A stretch of DNA of 64,000 bases from Pseudaminobacter soli (ex Li et al. 2025). GTDB taxonomy: Bacteria; Pseudomonadota; Alphaproteobacteria; Rhizobiales; Rhizobiaceae. The notes under the pieces were generated by a model that was not told where the DNA came from, made no database searches, and saw only the letters and a program-made list of their open reading frames with translations. Below, in pieces: positions 39,701 through 45,835 of the stretch. The position numbers and the translations under genes were made by a program. The stretch is taken from positions 496,001 to 560,000 of the forward strand of contig NZ_PXYL01000002.1 of assembly GCF_003012705.1 (NCBI RefSeq). Reading direction: 5' to 3'. Each line of letters begins with the position of its first letter. Position 1 is the stretch's first letter.

Positions 39701-39833
39701 CCTGGCCCTTCCATTTGGTCATGCGGCCGCCACGCATCACATGCCTCCATGCAGAAGCGCCACGTGATGTTGCCGACGATATGTTCGGCTGCTGCTTTTC
39801 CTTCAGAGTGCCGGCGACCGAGACGTCCTGCAT
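27741..39833 (-). CDS. Giant autotransporter with PATR repeats
   Basis: From the ATG at 39833 (GAGGAATTAGGGCC ahead) the protein is 4030 residues; the frame is open to 39881. It has an extended N-terminal leader with a signal helix ending in AIGAAAAAD, then about 3600 residues of beta-helix made of at least 24 autotransporter-associated beta-strand repeats of the type GAGTLILSGSNTYTGATTI. Three internal 1.1-kb modules are near-copies of each other. The last about 290 residues form the outer-membrane barrel (NGIWARIEAAHAKF to the terminal GFRMRW with its final aromatic). No protease or known adhesin motif is seen. The passenger would be exported and displayed or released. The frame is unbroken through 12 kb. 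A later start, near the MSSRALPLS methionine, is possible. Confidence 0.94.
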   Translation of the reverse strand: MQDVSVAGTLKEKQQPNISSATSRGASAWRHVMRGGRMTKWKGQAASYAPNVAEIVGWMSSRALPLSLASVLAIGAAAAADRYWDPNGTAVGRGGSGTWNLTSAFWSPNGDGVSGPYSAWNNSAFDNAIFGGTTAGTVTLTSPITVNSLTFETPGYILTGGTLTLAGANPTISTIGTNTGVTIDSVIGGTAGLTKSLAGVLRLNGVNTFSGGINVTAGTLVVNGDAALGAASNGVTLAAGAGLNSSGALSSSRVVTLSGGQATIAGAGVGSARFTGAGGLNVNGNVTLNNNVNNYTGATAVVNGGTLTFTSIGDVGTASALGAPTDAASGTISLGVGSSTSAYAVYTGTGDSSNRNWRLGSWQYGTSGITNQGTGILTLTGDIASAHTNSSISVRNVVFTAATADLELLGTISSNVNGVGVVFSGGGTNRSVTVTGSNTFGGVAAIQNVTVRANTLKDVGTASALGTGANGNVSISNGTLAYTGTGDSSNRDFALQGSAVLANDGTGSLALSGGVGLAATGTNTLTLGGSFTGTNTVSGVISGNGGLVSNGSGTWLLTGANTYTGTVRVDSGTLVAGNAQAFSTPNGAIVNGGKLDLNGFDTTFTSLSGTGGSVALNDATITVNGSTNSSYGGSITGSGDLLKRGTGTLTLSGANTYTGSTTINGGAVVLDFSASGAPTSDILSSASTLNMVGGVLTVTGAAGKANTQTFSGVNVAAGNNRIGATSGTGGSLTLNLGAINRTGGLIDFTLPTSGSITTTSTVLGGWATVNGSDYAKVVSGKITAFAASDYTGQDNASLWANGQFITDDDGHAGSFYNTVNGSVQLGGLRYTQAAASTFTIGSGQKLGIDGTIIVAATVGNNNQTITGGSITGSAGGGILGLQQNGGGNFTIASTIVDNGGATGFTKAGSGTVTLSGANTYTGATTLSGGRLQITSLANAGFASSIGAASTDASNLVLESGTLAYTGGADAKTDRGFTLVNGGAGDPTIEVNTWRTVEFSGLVTSPDDAGLTKTGWGTLVLSNSANNYVGVTTVTGSGSGYASTLSVNTLANGGGASGIGAAGSDAANLVLSAGGRLQYTGGNVAIDRGFTLGTGGGRIDVAQAGTTLTISGTALGAGGLTKEGAGTLVLSGANTYAGDTVVDAGTLRAGSTQAFGPGNRYMTVNSGGTLELGGFNITAASLIGGGTVDLGSNTFTTSGGNGTFTGRITGTGGYTRSGGYTQVLSGCNNNYTGATTISGGSLSVDCLANGGVASGIGAATNASANLVFNSGTLTYTGGTTATDRGFTLQANTGAISVSNAATTLTFSGQVVGAGALRKDGAGTLILSGSNTYTGATTITGGTLRAGSSQAFGAAAAMVLNNTAGVTLDLAGYNTSVAYLQGGGATGGVVNLNGANLTLTNGNSTAGVTFAGKITGTGNLIKGGTQIQRLSGCDTDYSGSTTINGGTLEVTCLADGGQASSIGASSAAASNLVINGGALSYVGTGGSTDRRFTLGASGGNALDASGTGAINFTSNAAITFASANTAQTLTLTGTNTADNKLAAQITNNGTGVTSLTKTGTGTWILTNPASTYTGVTTINGGVLGVDKLADGGLASSLGASSAAASNLVIGNGSTLRYTGSGDTTNRLFTLSAGVTFIESSGTGAIVFTDTGPVTLAGANQDRTIALGGTNAGNNTLAGSIGNAGTGVTTLAKNDSGTWALTGNNTYTGYTVINAGKLKIGNGGTTGSIVSNVINGGTLAFDRSDVYTYNGVISGTGKVEQAGSGTTVLTANHTYTGGTTITNGTLQLGNGGASGSVIGNIVDDGILAFNRSDSYTFGNVVSGSGKLSQIGTGTTILTGTNTYTGGTTITNGTLQIGNGGTTGSIVGDVVNNAALAFNRSDNVSFGGLISGTGAVNQIGGGTLTLTGNNSYTGATNVNAGTLFVNGDQSAATGLTSVASGATLGGTGVIGGDVVMANGSTLAPGSNSTGTLTINGNLNLSSGTQLNFQFGQADMAGGALNDLVNVGGNLVLDGTINVSVPSGGVFGAGIYRVFNYDGTLTDNGLSLGTMPTGSNVTVQTSVGGQVNLVNSAGLALNFWDGADATNKNNGKIDGGDGFWQAHAGNNNWTNSDGTINAGYADDGFAIFSGAAGIVTVDNSLGAVGASGMQFATGGYLINGDSLALVGLESIIRVGDGTVAGAGMTATIDSVLTGNSKLVKTDAGTLVLSGTNTYMGGTAINGGTVRIASDGNLGAAAGGLSFDGGTLNTTANITTGRAVKLAGAGTLLTDAGTTLTLSGPVGGGGALTKSGTGILVLTGDATHTGGTTIAAGTLQVGNGGTSGSIIGNIVDNGALIFNRSNALLFAGSVSGTGTLTQNGAGTLTMTGNSTYAGTTAVNTGKLVLQSGGQINGTASLTVNAGGEMIVDGTGSHLVTGAGTSLIGSTSAGTLTVRNGGSASFAGLTMANAAGSSGTLNVVGSGSQITTSGASTFGSAGLATINILDGGKMISSGATTTVGGVAPLPAYAALVTVSGAGSQWDFVNSLQFRRGTMTVSNGGLVTAGTADIAYGSNSASADLLVTGAGSRFETSGALVISNASGTGTITIADGGVVKAGSGTLAMGSGNAALNIGGAEGNPAAHAGILDAASVTFGAANQRVNFNHDSSNYKFTAAISGAGSINHNGPGETVLTGANTYTGTTTINAGSLYINGNQSGATGLTTVNSGGTLGGKGTIGGSVVVANGGAINPGDLGTAPGTLTINGDLTLNGGSTLNYSFGQANVAGGPLNDLINVGGDLVLGGTLNVQTSGGGTFDPGIYRIINYAGTLTNNGLTIGTIPSSNFYVQTSINHQVNLVNTAGMALRYWDGADPANKNNGKIEGGDGNWQANAGGAGNDNWTEDGAANAPFEDAAFAVFMGATGTVTVDDSLGTVSAGGMQFLTDGYLIKGAPINLAGGASSVIRVGDGTTGGAGITATIASDLTGNTQLVKSDMGTLILTGTNSYTGGTAINGGTLQVAADANLGAASGGLSFNGGALHTTADITSSRNVTLTGTGTLRTDAGTTLTLDGAVAGAGALVKDGAGSLLLLGNAVHTGGTTIAQGTLQLGNGGTTGGLSGNVANEGLLVVDRSNSLNLDGVISGSGAFTQAGTGTTILAGANSYKGVTTVSGGTLLVNGDQSEATGTTTVTTGATLGGAGIIGGDVSIADGAALAPGSTATSAGTLAIKGDLSLASGSSLNMQFGEANVAGGAFNDLINVGGDLTLGGTLNVSVTPGGVFGAGIYRVINYGGTLTNNGLSLGAMPDDSDVFLQTSVGGQINLVNGFGLTLNYWDGDAGPKFDHKIAGGDGTWQNSLGNDNWTDAGGDINAAYANGSFAIFTAAAGTVTIDNSLGQVTASGMQFAVDGYRIEGGELVLDGSQASIRVGDGTSAGTAMTATIASVLSGSAELVKSDLGTLILTGVNTYTGGTLIQGGALQVAADTALGDQAGGLSFDGGALRTTADMTSDRSVTFTGAGTLLTDADTNLTLNGALSGAGAFNKAGNGTLVLTADSSAYSGSASVGAGTLVVNGVLGGSVSVASGGRLEGIGHVGATTNSGTIAAGLGGIGTLTVDGDYAGNGGRLEIATVLGDDTSATSRLVVKGSTSGTTQVSVSNRGGLGAQTIEGIKIIDVAGTSSGIFMLDGDYVFEGQQAVVAGAYGYRLYQGGVTTPNDGDWYLRSALLDGTDPGTPLYQPGVPLYESYAGSLQELNKPGTLQQRIGNRVWGTRQDGAQANAKGDRVTNNNGIWARIEAAHAKFEPNVSTSNANYDVNTWKFQTGIDGLLLQSEAGRFVGGLFVQYGTASSSVWSPYGVGSIDTSGYGLGATLTWYGENGFYVDGLAQVTWYDSDLRSATAGRKLVDGNGGVGYSLSIEAGQRIELGGNWSLTPQAQLSYSAVQFDDFTDVFGADVSLRTSRNLVSRFGMAVNHDVEWRDSEGRLASTHLYGIANVYYGFAGASKVDVADTAFSSRNDRLHGGIGVGGTLNWADDKYSLYGEAQLNTSLENFGNSNAIGGTIGFRMRW
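29300..30410 (-). repeat. Passenger module copy C of the autotransporter
   Basis: This part of the autotransporter gene encodes LVNGDQSEATG, then a GDLTLGGTLNVSV core, GIYRVINYGGTLTNNG, YWDGDAGPK, GGDGTWQNSLGNDNWT, a DNSLGQVTASGMQF strand and GALSGAGAF. The same order occurs in two other segments (30680-31795 and 32980-34085). Boundaries are estimated by eye to within about 30 bases. Confidence 0.75.
30680..31795 (-). repeat. Passenger module copy B of the autotransporter
   Basis: Second of three parallel segments: INGNQSGATG, GIYRIINYAGTLTNNG, YWDGADPANKNNGK, GGDGNWQANAGG, DDSLGTVSAGGMQF and GAVAGAGALVKDG. Its start lies about 1.38 kb from copy C. Homology with the other copies is plain at the protein level; boundaries are estimated by eye. 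Confidence 0.75.
32980..34085 (-). repeat. Passenger module copy A of the autotransporter
   Basis: Third parallel segment: VNGDQSAATG, GIYRVFNYDGTLTDNG, FWDGADATNKNNGK, GGDGFWQAHAGNNNWT, DNSLGAVGASGMQF and GPVGGGGALTKSG. Between this copy and copy B lies about 1.2 kb of different repeats with VSGAGSQWD- and VTGAGSRFE-like strands. Confidence 0.75.
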
Positions 39834-40553
39834 GGCCCTAATTCCTCTTTCAAATTCCGTCTGCAAGCAGGAGATCGCCATTCATCGGCGCCCTCGAGGT
39901 CGACACGTATCGTGGCAAACAGCCGTTCATGGCTGATGCCGGATTGTCTCTGCGGCGTGGCTAGTGCGCCAGGCAACGTTCGGCCGGCGAAGCCGGCTGA
40001 GCGCTAGATAGCGACAACGGTAATGCGATCCGTAGTGGCGATCCGCCCCGGTAGGGGATCGCGCTTCTCCCGCTCGTTGAATTTGGGAAACAGCAGCCGA
40101 GCCATCAGCCGTGGCTGTCTAGAAATGACGTCAAACAGCGTCGAACGCTGCGATCTGATCGCACCGAGCATAAAGGCCCCCTCGTAGTAACGATCACCCG
40201 AGACGGCATACGGGTCTTTTGGGCATCTCGTCGGAATTCCGCCAGGCTCCGACGCCGCATCGATACCCAACCGAATCCATCCCGGCTGATTCATACACGG
40301 GGATGAATGCACATTCTGATGGACGTGTATTTCATAATAGTCCGGCGAATATCAGAAAATTCCGCTCGCCCACGTCCGGACGCAAAACGCTCACCGTCTT
40401 GCCTACTCTTTCGTTAGCAAAAACAGGGTCATAGCGCCTTATAGTGGGCGTAGCGGAAGCGGTCGAAAAAATGCTGCTCAAGCGGATATTACTGTTTCCG
40501 GATGCTGCCGAAGAACTGCAAGCATCGCGCAGTTCTTCGGGATCGCCGCGATA
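39834..40553. other. Intergenic region without a supported gene
   Basis: 720 bases between the autotransporter start and the end of the D-cysteine-desulfhydrase gene. It contains a small GCCGGC-GAA-GCCGGC hairpin near 39983-39997 and a strong 12-bp stem at 40508-40540 (listed separately). A 102-codon minus-strand frame at 40004-40312 has no recognisable features and I do not call it. Promoter signals for the autotransporter should lie near 39840-39960, but I cannot point to clear boxes. Confidence 0.6.
40508..40540 (-). terminator. Strong hairpin after the dcyD-like gene
   Basis: A perfect 12-bp inverted repeat, CCGAAGAACTGC (40508-40519) and GCAGTTCTTCGG (40529-40540), with a 9-base loop. 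It starts 13 bases after the stop of the minus-strand gene that ends the ABC-transporter operon. No long T-run follows, so it could end transcription weakly or protect the mRNA 3' end. Confidence 0.65.
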
Positions 40554-41558
40554 TCAGCCGATCGACTTGAACATGCCGAACTGTGAAAACAGAGAGGGTG
40601 TGCCGCCTGTGTGGATGAGACAAGCCGGCTCGTCCTCGGGAATGTGGCCACGCACGGCGAGGTCAACGAAGCCAGCAAAGGTCTTGGCCGTATAGACGTG
40701 CTCGATCAGGATGCCTTCGGTGCGCGCCAGCGAAATGATGGCCTGTTCGGATTGCGGCGTCGGCTGGCCGTAGCCGTCGCCCAGATAGTCCATGTGATAG
40801 TGGACAGGAACGTTTTCGAGATCGGGAACAGTCAGTCCGGTATGGCGGCGCAAATCGTCATAGATCCGGTTGACACGCGCAGCTAATTCGGCCTGGCCAT
40901 ACTCGACGCTGACCAGATGCACTTCGAACGGGCTGCCGAGTAGCGCATTGCCGAAAATGAAGCCGGCTTCCGTCGGCCCCATCGAACCAGCAAGAAATAC
41001 GTGCCGTAGCGGCTTTTCCTCTCGGAGGACCTGATCATGCATTTCGGCGGCGGCAACGACATATCCAAGCGCGCCGACGACCGCATCGCCAACAATGTAC
41101 GGCACGCGACCCTGGGCGGCCAACTCGGCGGCTGCCTTCAAGATCGCTTCACCGCGCTGTTGTTCGCTCACTGGCCCGAGGTAACGCACTTCCGCGCCGA
41201 ACAACTTGTTCAGGAAGGATCTCTGGCGGTTTGTTTCGTTGTCAGCGGAATTGTGGAAGACGATGCAATCGAAGCCAGTCATCGCAGCGGCCGCTGCAGT
41301 GAGGCGGCAAAGATTCGACATTGCGCCACCCGCTACCAGAAGCACGTCAGCGCCCGCGCGCTTTGCGGCCCCCAGCCAGAACTCGAGGCTGCGCAGCTTG
41401 TTGCCGCCAAGCGCGATTTCCATGAGATCGTCGCGCTTCATGTAGAGCCCAGGGCGCTCTAGCTTGGCCTCGAGATAGCCGAGGCGCTGCAAGGGTGTGG
41501 GCATGTGCAGCAGGGTATGTCTTGGGTCGCGCAGCAGCGCGCTTGCTCTGTCCGGCAT
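40554..41558 (-). CDS. dcyD: D-cysteine desulfhydrase family PLP enzyme
   Basis: 334 residues of the ACC deaminase/D-cysteine desulfhydrase family; these enzymes split D-cysteine to pyruvate, sulfide and ammonia. The PLP lysine is K54 in LGGNKLRSLEF. Two positions that separate the activities read T290 (VYTAKTF; Glu in ACC deaminase) and T317 (IHTGG; Leu in ACC deaminase), which favours desulfhydrase. Odd: the usual QSNHxRQ segment is MSNLCRL (residues 80-86), so the substrate may be a different D-amino acid or beta-substituted alanine. It is the last gene of an operon with an ABC amino-acid transporter, as dcyD lies by the cystine transporter genes in E. coli. Confidence 0.8.
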   Translation of the reverse strand: MPDRASALLRDPRHTLLHMPTPLQRLGYLEAKLERPGLYMKRDDLMEIALGGNKLRSLEFWLGAAKRAGADVLLVAGGAMSNLCRLTAAAAAMTGFDCIVFHNSADNETNRQRSFLNKLFGAEVRYLGPVSEQQRGEAILKAAAELAAQGRVPYIVGDAVVGALGYVVAAAEMHDQVLREEKPLRHVFLAGSMGPTEAGFIFGNALLGSPFEVHLVSVEYGQAELAARVNRIYDDLRRHTGLTVPDLENVPVHYHMDYLGDGYGQPTPQSEQAIISLARTEGILIEHVYTAKTFAGFVDLAVRGHIPEDEPACLIHTGGTPSLFSQFGMFKSIG

Positions 41559-41594
41559 GAAGGCAGTCCGCTTATTCCAATTTTCTGATGGTAC

Positions 41595-42281
41595 TTACTG
41601 GGGTGATCGGGCTTTGCGGACTTGATCGATGTAGTTGTAGATCGAGTATTTCGAGACATTCAGGCTGTTCGAAACGATCTCGACCGCACCCTTCACGCGA
41701 AACACGCCTCTGTCTTCAAGCCGCCGAACGATTTCGAGCCGATATTCCTTGCCCGAGACACTTCTGGTGCCGTTTCGGCTCTCGAATGTCTCGGCGATGA
41801 TCGACTCGACGATCTGGCCGATATCTTCCTCGCCGCCCGTTTCGGTCGCGCGGGGCTGCTCGTCGATGCCGCAAAAGGTCTGAAGCACATCGATGCTGGA
41901 GATCAGATGTTCGATGCAAAAATCGATCTTCAGCACACCGATCTGGTCGCCGGTGGCCGGCTCGCTGATCATCGTCAGCGACGAACTCAGCCGCCGCCCA
42001 TCCGGTGTGGTGGACGTGAACATGATGCGGCCGGAATTGATCCGGTTGGCCTGGTTGAGCTTTTCAAGGATCGGCGGCGCCAGACGCGAGCCTATCGGGA
42101 CATCCATGACGGTACCGGAGACGGCAATCAGTCGGGCCGACCCCTCGCGCATGTCGTATAGCGACACCTGGCAATTGGTGCCGAACTGGGCGACCAGCGT
42201 ATCCATGAGCAGGACGAAGGGCTGGAACGTCCGGTCGCCTTGCGGCTCAGGTGAATTCGTATCTCTCTTCTCTTTCGGCAC
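41595..42281 (-). CDS. YheO/DauR-type PAS regulator
   Basis: 228 residues with a YheO-like PAS domain (about 20-135, with LVAQFGTNCQVSLYDM and IGVLKIDFCIEHL) and a DauR-like helix-turn-helix at the end (VEIVSNSLNVSKYSIYNYIDQVR). DauR represses D-arginine catabolism in Pseudomonas, so a D-amino-acid or related sensor is plausible here. The start is GTG at 42281 after GGGGGAGCGGG. It sits between the permease and desulfhydrase genes, 12 bases from the permease gene, and probably controls the operon that contains it. Confidence 0.88.
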   Translation of the reverse strand: MPKEKRDTNSPEPQGDRTFQPFVLLMDTLVAQFGTNCQVSLYDMREGSARLIAVSGTVMDVPIGSRLAPPILEKLNQANRINSGRIMFTSTTPDGRRLSSSLTMISEPATGDQIGVLKIDFCIEHLISSIDVLQTFCGIDEQPRATETGGEEDIGQIVESIIAETFESRNGTRSVSGKEYRLEIVRRLEDRGVFRVKGAVEIVSNSLNVSKYSIYNYIDQVRKARSPQ

Positions 42282-42293
42282 GACCCGCTCCCC

Positions 42294-43010
42294 CTATGCC
42301 CTGACCATCCGCCCATTCTTCGACCGCTCTTCGAGCCGCCCGACAATCATCAGGACGGGGAAACAGAAGGCGAAGTAAAGGGCGCCTGCCAGGAAATATA
42401 TATAGAGAATATCACCGGGAAACCGGACGATCGAGATATCGGCCTGCCGCATAAGCTCGACGATACCGACCACTGAGACGATCGACGTGGCCTTGATCAG
42501 CGTGACATAGACGCCGCCGAGTGCGGGCAGGATCAGCCCGATGGACTGCGGCAGGATGATGAGCCGCAGCGTTTTGAGCCGGTTGAAACCGAGCGCGAAC
42601 GCGCCCTCCCATTGCCCGCGCGGAATGGCGCGAATGGCCCCGCTGACGATCTCGGTCACATAGCTCGACGTGTAGATGCCGAGGCTCACGAAGGCGGCTG
42701 TCTGCGAGTCCCACTGGAGCCAGGAGTAGCCGGTGTTGGGCAGCACGAAATAGATCACATAGAGCTGAACCAGAAAGGGTGTGCCGCGCAGGAGATGGAG
42801 GTAGGCGCCGATCAGAGGCGTCGCAACGCGGATATGCTGGCCGCGAAGAATGCCCAGCGTACCGCCAAGGAATGAGCCCCAGAGGATGCCGACCAGGGCA
42901 AGCTTGAGCGTCTCCACGAAACCCTTGAGCAGCGCAGGCATCACCGCGGCGGCGATCTTCCAGTAATGGGCCAGATCGGCGCCCAGAAAATCGAGAAATT
43001 GTCCGATCAT
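42294..43010 (-). CDS. Amino-acid ABC transporter permease 2
   Basis: 238 residues from the ATG at 43010 (GGAGGGTACCAGC ahead), which overlaps the stop of permease 1 by four bases. It is a His/Glu/Gln/Arg/opine-type permease with about five membrane helices, the LLRGTPFLVQLYVIYF segment and the EAA-like loop GAFALGFNRLKTLRLIILPQSI. It forms the membrane channel with permease 1 and is driven by the ATPase encoded first in the operon. Confidence 0.93.
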   Translation of the reverse strand: MIGQFLDFLGADLAHYWKIAAAVMPALLKGFVETLKLALVGILWGSFLGGTLGILRGQHIRVATPLIGAYLHLLRGTPFLVQLYVIYFVLPNTGYSWLQWDSQTAAFVSLGIYTSSYVTEIVSGAIRAIPRGQWEGAFALGFNRLKTLRLIILPQSIGLILPALGGVYVTLIKATSIVSVVGIVELMRQADISIVRFPGDILYIYFLAGALYFAFCFPVLMIVGRLEERSKNGRMVRA

Positions 43011-43726
43011 GCTGGTACCCTCCAACCGCGCCCTGCCAGACGGTCCTCGACCAGTCGCGACAGGAAAAGCACCAGCAGATAGATGACGAAATAGATCGCG
43101 GCGATGGTCAGGAATGCTTCGTTCGGGCGGACGCGATCGCTGTTTAGCAGCATGCCAGCGCTGACGAGATCGAAAACCGTGATCAGCGACAGAAGCGAGG
43201 TGTCCTTGATCAGGATGGCTGTCTGCCCGAGGAGGGCGGGAATGATGTTCACGATGCCTTGCGGCAGGATGACATAGCGATATTGCTGGAAGGTCGTCAT
43301 GCCGACGGCAATCGCACCCTCCCTCTGGCCGCTCGGCACGGAAAGCAATCCGGAGCGGATGATCTCCGCCATATAGGCGCCAGTGTGCATGGTCAGCGCG
43401 ATGATGCCGAGGAATATCTCGGGAAGCCGCCCCATCGACGGAAAGACCGCAGGCAGACCGAAATAGACGATGTAGATCTGCAACAAGAGCGGCGTTGATC
43501 GGATGATCTGGATGTATGCCGCTGCCGGATGGGACAGAAACCGCCGGCCTGAGATTCTCATCAAGGCAAGGGCAAGGCCGAAGACAAGCGAGAGGACGAG
43601 CGCGGAGGCTGCTGCAGTGACCGTGTGGCCAATGCCCCTCGCGAACTCATCAACATATTGGCCGACAATCCGGAAGTTGTATGCGGACTGGATGGCGCTG
43701 ACGAAATCTTCCACGACCCCTCCCAT
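43007..43726 (-). CDS. Amino-acid ABC transporter permease 1
   Basis: 239 residues with the same build: IQIIRSTPLLLQIYIVYFG near the middle and the loop GAIAVGMTTFQQYRYVILPQG that docks onto the ATPase. Two different permease genes in tandem point to a heterodimeric channel of the polar amino-acid type. It follows the binding-protein gene by about 57 bases on the minus strand. Confidence 0.93.
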   Translation of the reverse strand: MGGVVEDFVSAIQSAYNFRIVGQYVDEFARGIGHTVTAAASALVLSLVFGLALALMRISGRRFLSHPAAAYIQIIRSTPLLLQIYIVYFGLPAVFPSMGRLPEIFLGIIALTMHTGAYMAEIIRSGLLSVPSGQREGAIAVGMTTFQQYRYVILPQGIVNIIPALLGQTAILIKDTSLLSLITVFDLVSAGMLLNSDRVRPNEAFLTIAAIYFVIYLLVLFLSRLVEDRLAGRGWRVPA

Positions 43727-43783
43727 GCGAGCATCGAGGCTTCGGGCCGCATAGCGTGCCGCCCGAAGCTTGAGGCAAAGGCT

Positions 43784-44581
43784 TTACTTGTGATCCTTTT
43801 CCCAGGCGGTGGTGTTCCACCAATAGTCCAGCAGCCTGTCGAGCTTGCGGTCGGCCGTGATCAGATCGATGTAGTTGTCCATCCAGAACTTGAGCTGGAT
43901 GTTTTCCTTGCGGGTGGCAAATGCCAGCGGTTCGCGCGTGATGACGCCGTCAAGAACCTTCAGGTTGTCGAAGCTGGTCGAATAGGCTGCGACGTTGCTG
44001 ACGCTGGAGACGCCGGCATCGACGCGGCCCGACGCCACCGCCTGGGCCGAGGCCGGACCGCTGGCGAATTCCTTGGCCGTCGCGTTCGGCATGAACTCCT
44101 TGATGGCAACGATGTAGGTTCCGCCCTGCGTGCCGCCGACGCTCACGCCGGCAGTGTTCAGGTCTTCCCACTTGGTGAAAGGCTTGTCCTTGGCCGTAAA
44201 CGCGATCGTGTCCTGATAGAAGAATGGCTTGGAGAACAGCAGTGCGGCGGTGCGCTCCGGCGTCGGCGTCATGTCGGCTGCGATGATATCGAACTTATCG
44301 GCCAAGAGAGCCGGGATCAGGCCCTTCCAGTCATAATCCTGGATGACGAGCTTCACGTTGAGGTCCTTCGCCATCATGGTGACGAGGTCGATGGCAAGCC
44401 CCGTGCGGTCGCCATTCTTGTCAATGAAGCTTACCGGCTCGCCCTGCGTCTGGACGCCGACCCGCAGCTCGCCGCGCTGCAGAATCCTGTCCATGATGTC
44501 CTCGGCATGGGCCGCCGTAGACGCTGCGATTGCGGTGGCAGCAACGACCGCTGTTGCTATCGACTTCAGAATTCGTCTCAT
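43784..44581 (-). CDS. Amino-acid ABC transporter substrate-binding protein
   Basis: 265 residues with a signal peptide ending AAHA and a SBP_bac_3 (PF00497-type) domain: RGELRVGVQTQGEPVSFID, GLAIDLVTMMAKDL and FDIIAADMTPTPERTAALLFS. The last is the classical signature (D-M-T-x-T-x-E-R). A GGGAGGAAAAATCA sequence precedes the ATG. It delivers the substrate to the two permeases. The operon context with a desulfhydrase favours a cystine/cysteine-like or D-amino-acid substrate; sequence alone does not decide. Confidence 0.92.
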   Translation of the reverse strand: MRRILKSIATAVVAATAIAASTAAHAEDIMDRILQRGELRVGVQTQGEPVSFIDKNGDRTGLAIDLVTMMAKDLNVKLVIQDYDWKGLIPALLADKFDIIAADMTPTPERTAALLFSKPFFYQDTIAFTAKDKPFTKWEDLNTAGVSVGGTQGGTYIVAIKEFMPNATAKEFASGPASAQAVASGRVDAGVSSVSNVAAYSTSFDNLKVLDGVITREPLAFATRKENIQLKFWMDNYIDLITADRKLDRLLDYWWNTTAWEKDHK

Positions 44582-44629
44582 TGATTTTTCCTCCCACTTG
44601 AGACAACTCAGCGCCGGCTAAAGACGACG

Positions 44630-45439
44630 CTATCCAACGAGCGAAAGAAACTTTCGCGTCCGTTCACTCTGCGCATTGCGAAACACCTGCTCGGGCGTCC
44701 CCATCTCGACGATCGCGCCTGCGTCCATGAAAACCACCCGGTCGGCCACTTCGCGCGCGAAATGCATCTCATGCGTCACCACGACCATGGTCATGCCTTC
44801 GCCAGCGAGTTCGCGCATCAGGTCGAGGACACCGCCAACCGTCTCGGGATCGAGCGCCGAGGTGGCCTCGTCGAACAGCATGACCTGCGGGTTCATCGCC
44901 AGGGCGCGCGCAATCGCCACGCGCTGCTGCTGGCCGCCGGAGAGCTGCGAGGGATAATTGTTCGCGCGCTCCAGCATTCCGACCTTGGCGAGAAACTTCC
45001 CGGCATTCGCCTCGGCCTCGGCGCGCGAGCGCCGCTTGACCGCGACCTGCGGGAGGATGACGTTTTCCATCGCCGTCTTGTGAAGGAAGAGGTTGAAGTG
45101 CTGGAACACCATGCCGACCTTCGACCGAAAGGCCGGCAGGTCCGTAGCCTTGTTGGTCACGACGTCGCCGTTCACGACGATGGTGCCGGAATCGATCTTC
45201 TCCAGGGCGTTGATCGTGCGCAGCAAGGTGCTCTTGCCCGAGCCCGAAGGGCCGATGATGACCACCACCTCGCCCGATTTCACCGTCAGGGATACATCGT
45301 CCAGCGCAACTATGCCGGCGCTGTTCGCCGTCGCCGGATAGCGCTTCTTCACTGACTTTATGTCGATCGAAATCGCTCCCGGACTTTGTCCAGGCGCGGC
45401 AATGGCAGCGCTCAAGTCGATTCCCCCAGGCCCGTCCAT
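44630..45439 (-). CDS. Amino-acid ABC transporter ATP-binding protein
   Basis: 269 residues of the GlnQ/HisP type. Walker A is [18 protein letters not shown], the signature is [15 protein letters not shown], and Walker B with its glutamate is [15 protein letters not shown]; the switch histidine follows in [12 protein letters not shown]. The ATG at 45439 has a poor ribosome site. It is the first gene of the six-gene operon. An AT-rich stretch upstream (45481-45530) is the probable promoter region. Confidence 0.94.
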   Translation of the reverse strand: MDGPGGIDLSAAIAAPGQSPGAISIDIKSVKKRYPATANSAGIVALDDVSLTVKSGEVVVIIGPSGSGKSTLLRTINALEKIDSGTIVVNGDVVTNKATDLPAFRSKVGMVFQHFNLFLHKTAMENVILPQVAVKRRSRAEAEANAGKFLAKVGMLERANNYPSQLSGGQQQRVAIARALAMNPQVMLFDEATSALDPETVGGVLDLMRELAGEGMTMVVVTHEMHFAREVADRVVFMDAGAIVEMGTPEQVFRNAQSERTRKFLSLVG

Positions 45440-45835
45440 TCGGGCGAGGGCAACCTATCGAAGCGCAATTGCGGATGTCAAACTTTTTTTATTCTAAAAA
45501 TTTTTTGTAATTGGTGAAAATCGAAAACCGGTCACAACGGTTTCCCCATTGAACGGATCGCCTTGAAGCCTCGCTTTGGCTGAAGTGGGTTTGTTGCTTC
45601 TACGATGGTCAGGCCTCAGGCGACCCAACAGACACTTTCAAATTAGTTATTGCAAAAAATTGCAATCATATATATCTAACTGTCAGCGAGCAAACGCTGC
45701 CGATGCCGAAACTCATCCTGCACGCGCTGCAGATCAACATCAACGGAGGCCGTCTGCCCGAGCCAGAAGCGAACGGCAGGCGCTATCTGAAATTCCCGCT
45801 AGACGCGCTCCAGGGAGCAAATTGGGGTAGTGAAG
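45440..45835. promoter_or_regulatory. Divergent control region between the ABC operon and the ArsR/YeeE operon
   Basis: 396 bases with no supported gene. It holds an AT-rich tract at 45481-45530 on the ABC-operon side and an inverted repeat at 45649-45666 with TATATATC after it on the ArsR side. A short plus-strand frame from 45703 (MPKLILHALQININGG) runs into the regulator in another frame; I do not call it. Promoters for both operons must lie here. Confidence 0.6.
45649..45666. promoter_or_regulatory. Candidate operator for the ArsR-type regulator
   Basis: Inverted repeat ATTGCAA-AAAA-TTGCAAT: two perfect 7-base arms around four A residues. It lies about 170 bases before the ArsR-family gene and is followed by an AT-rich TATATATC. 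ArsR/SqrR-type dimers bind such AT-rich palindromes. The assignment is by position and symmetry only. Confidence 0.5.

Noticed and set aside
40004-40312. Minus-strand frame of 102 codons in the intergenic region
   Set aside because: No ribosome site, no domain and odd composition; kept as non-coding.
40554-41558. ACC deaminase as the function of the PLP enzyme
   Set aside because: The diagnostic Glu and Leu positions read T290 and T317, the pattern of D-cysteine desulfhydrase.
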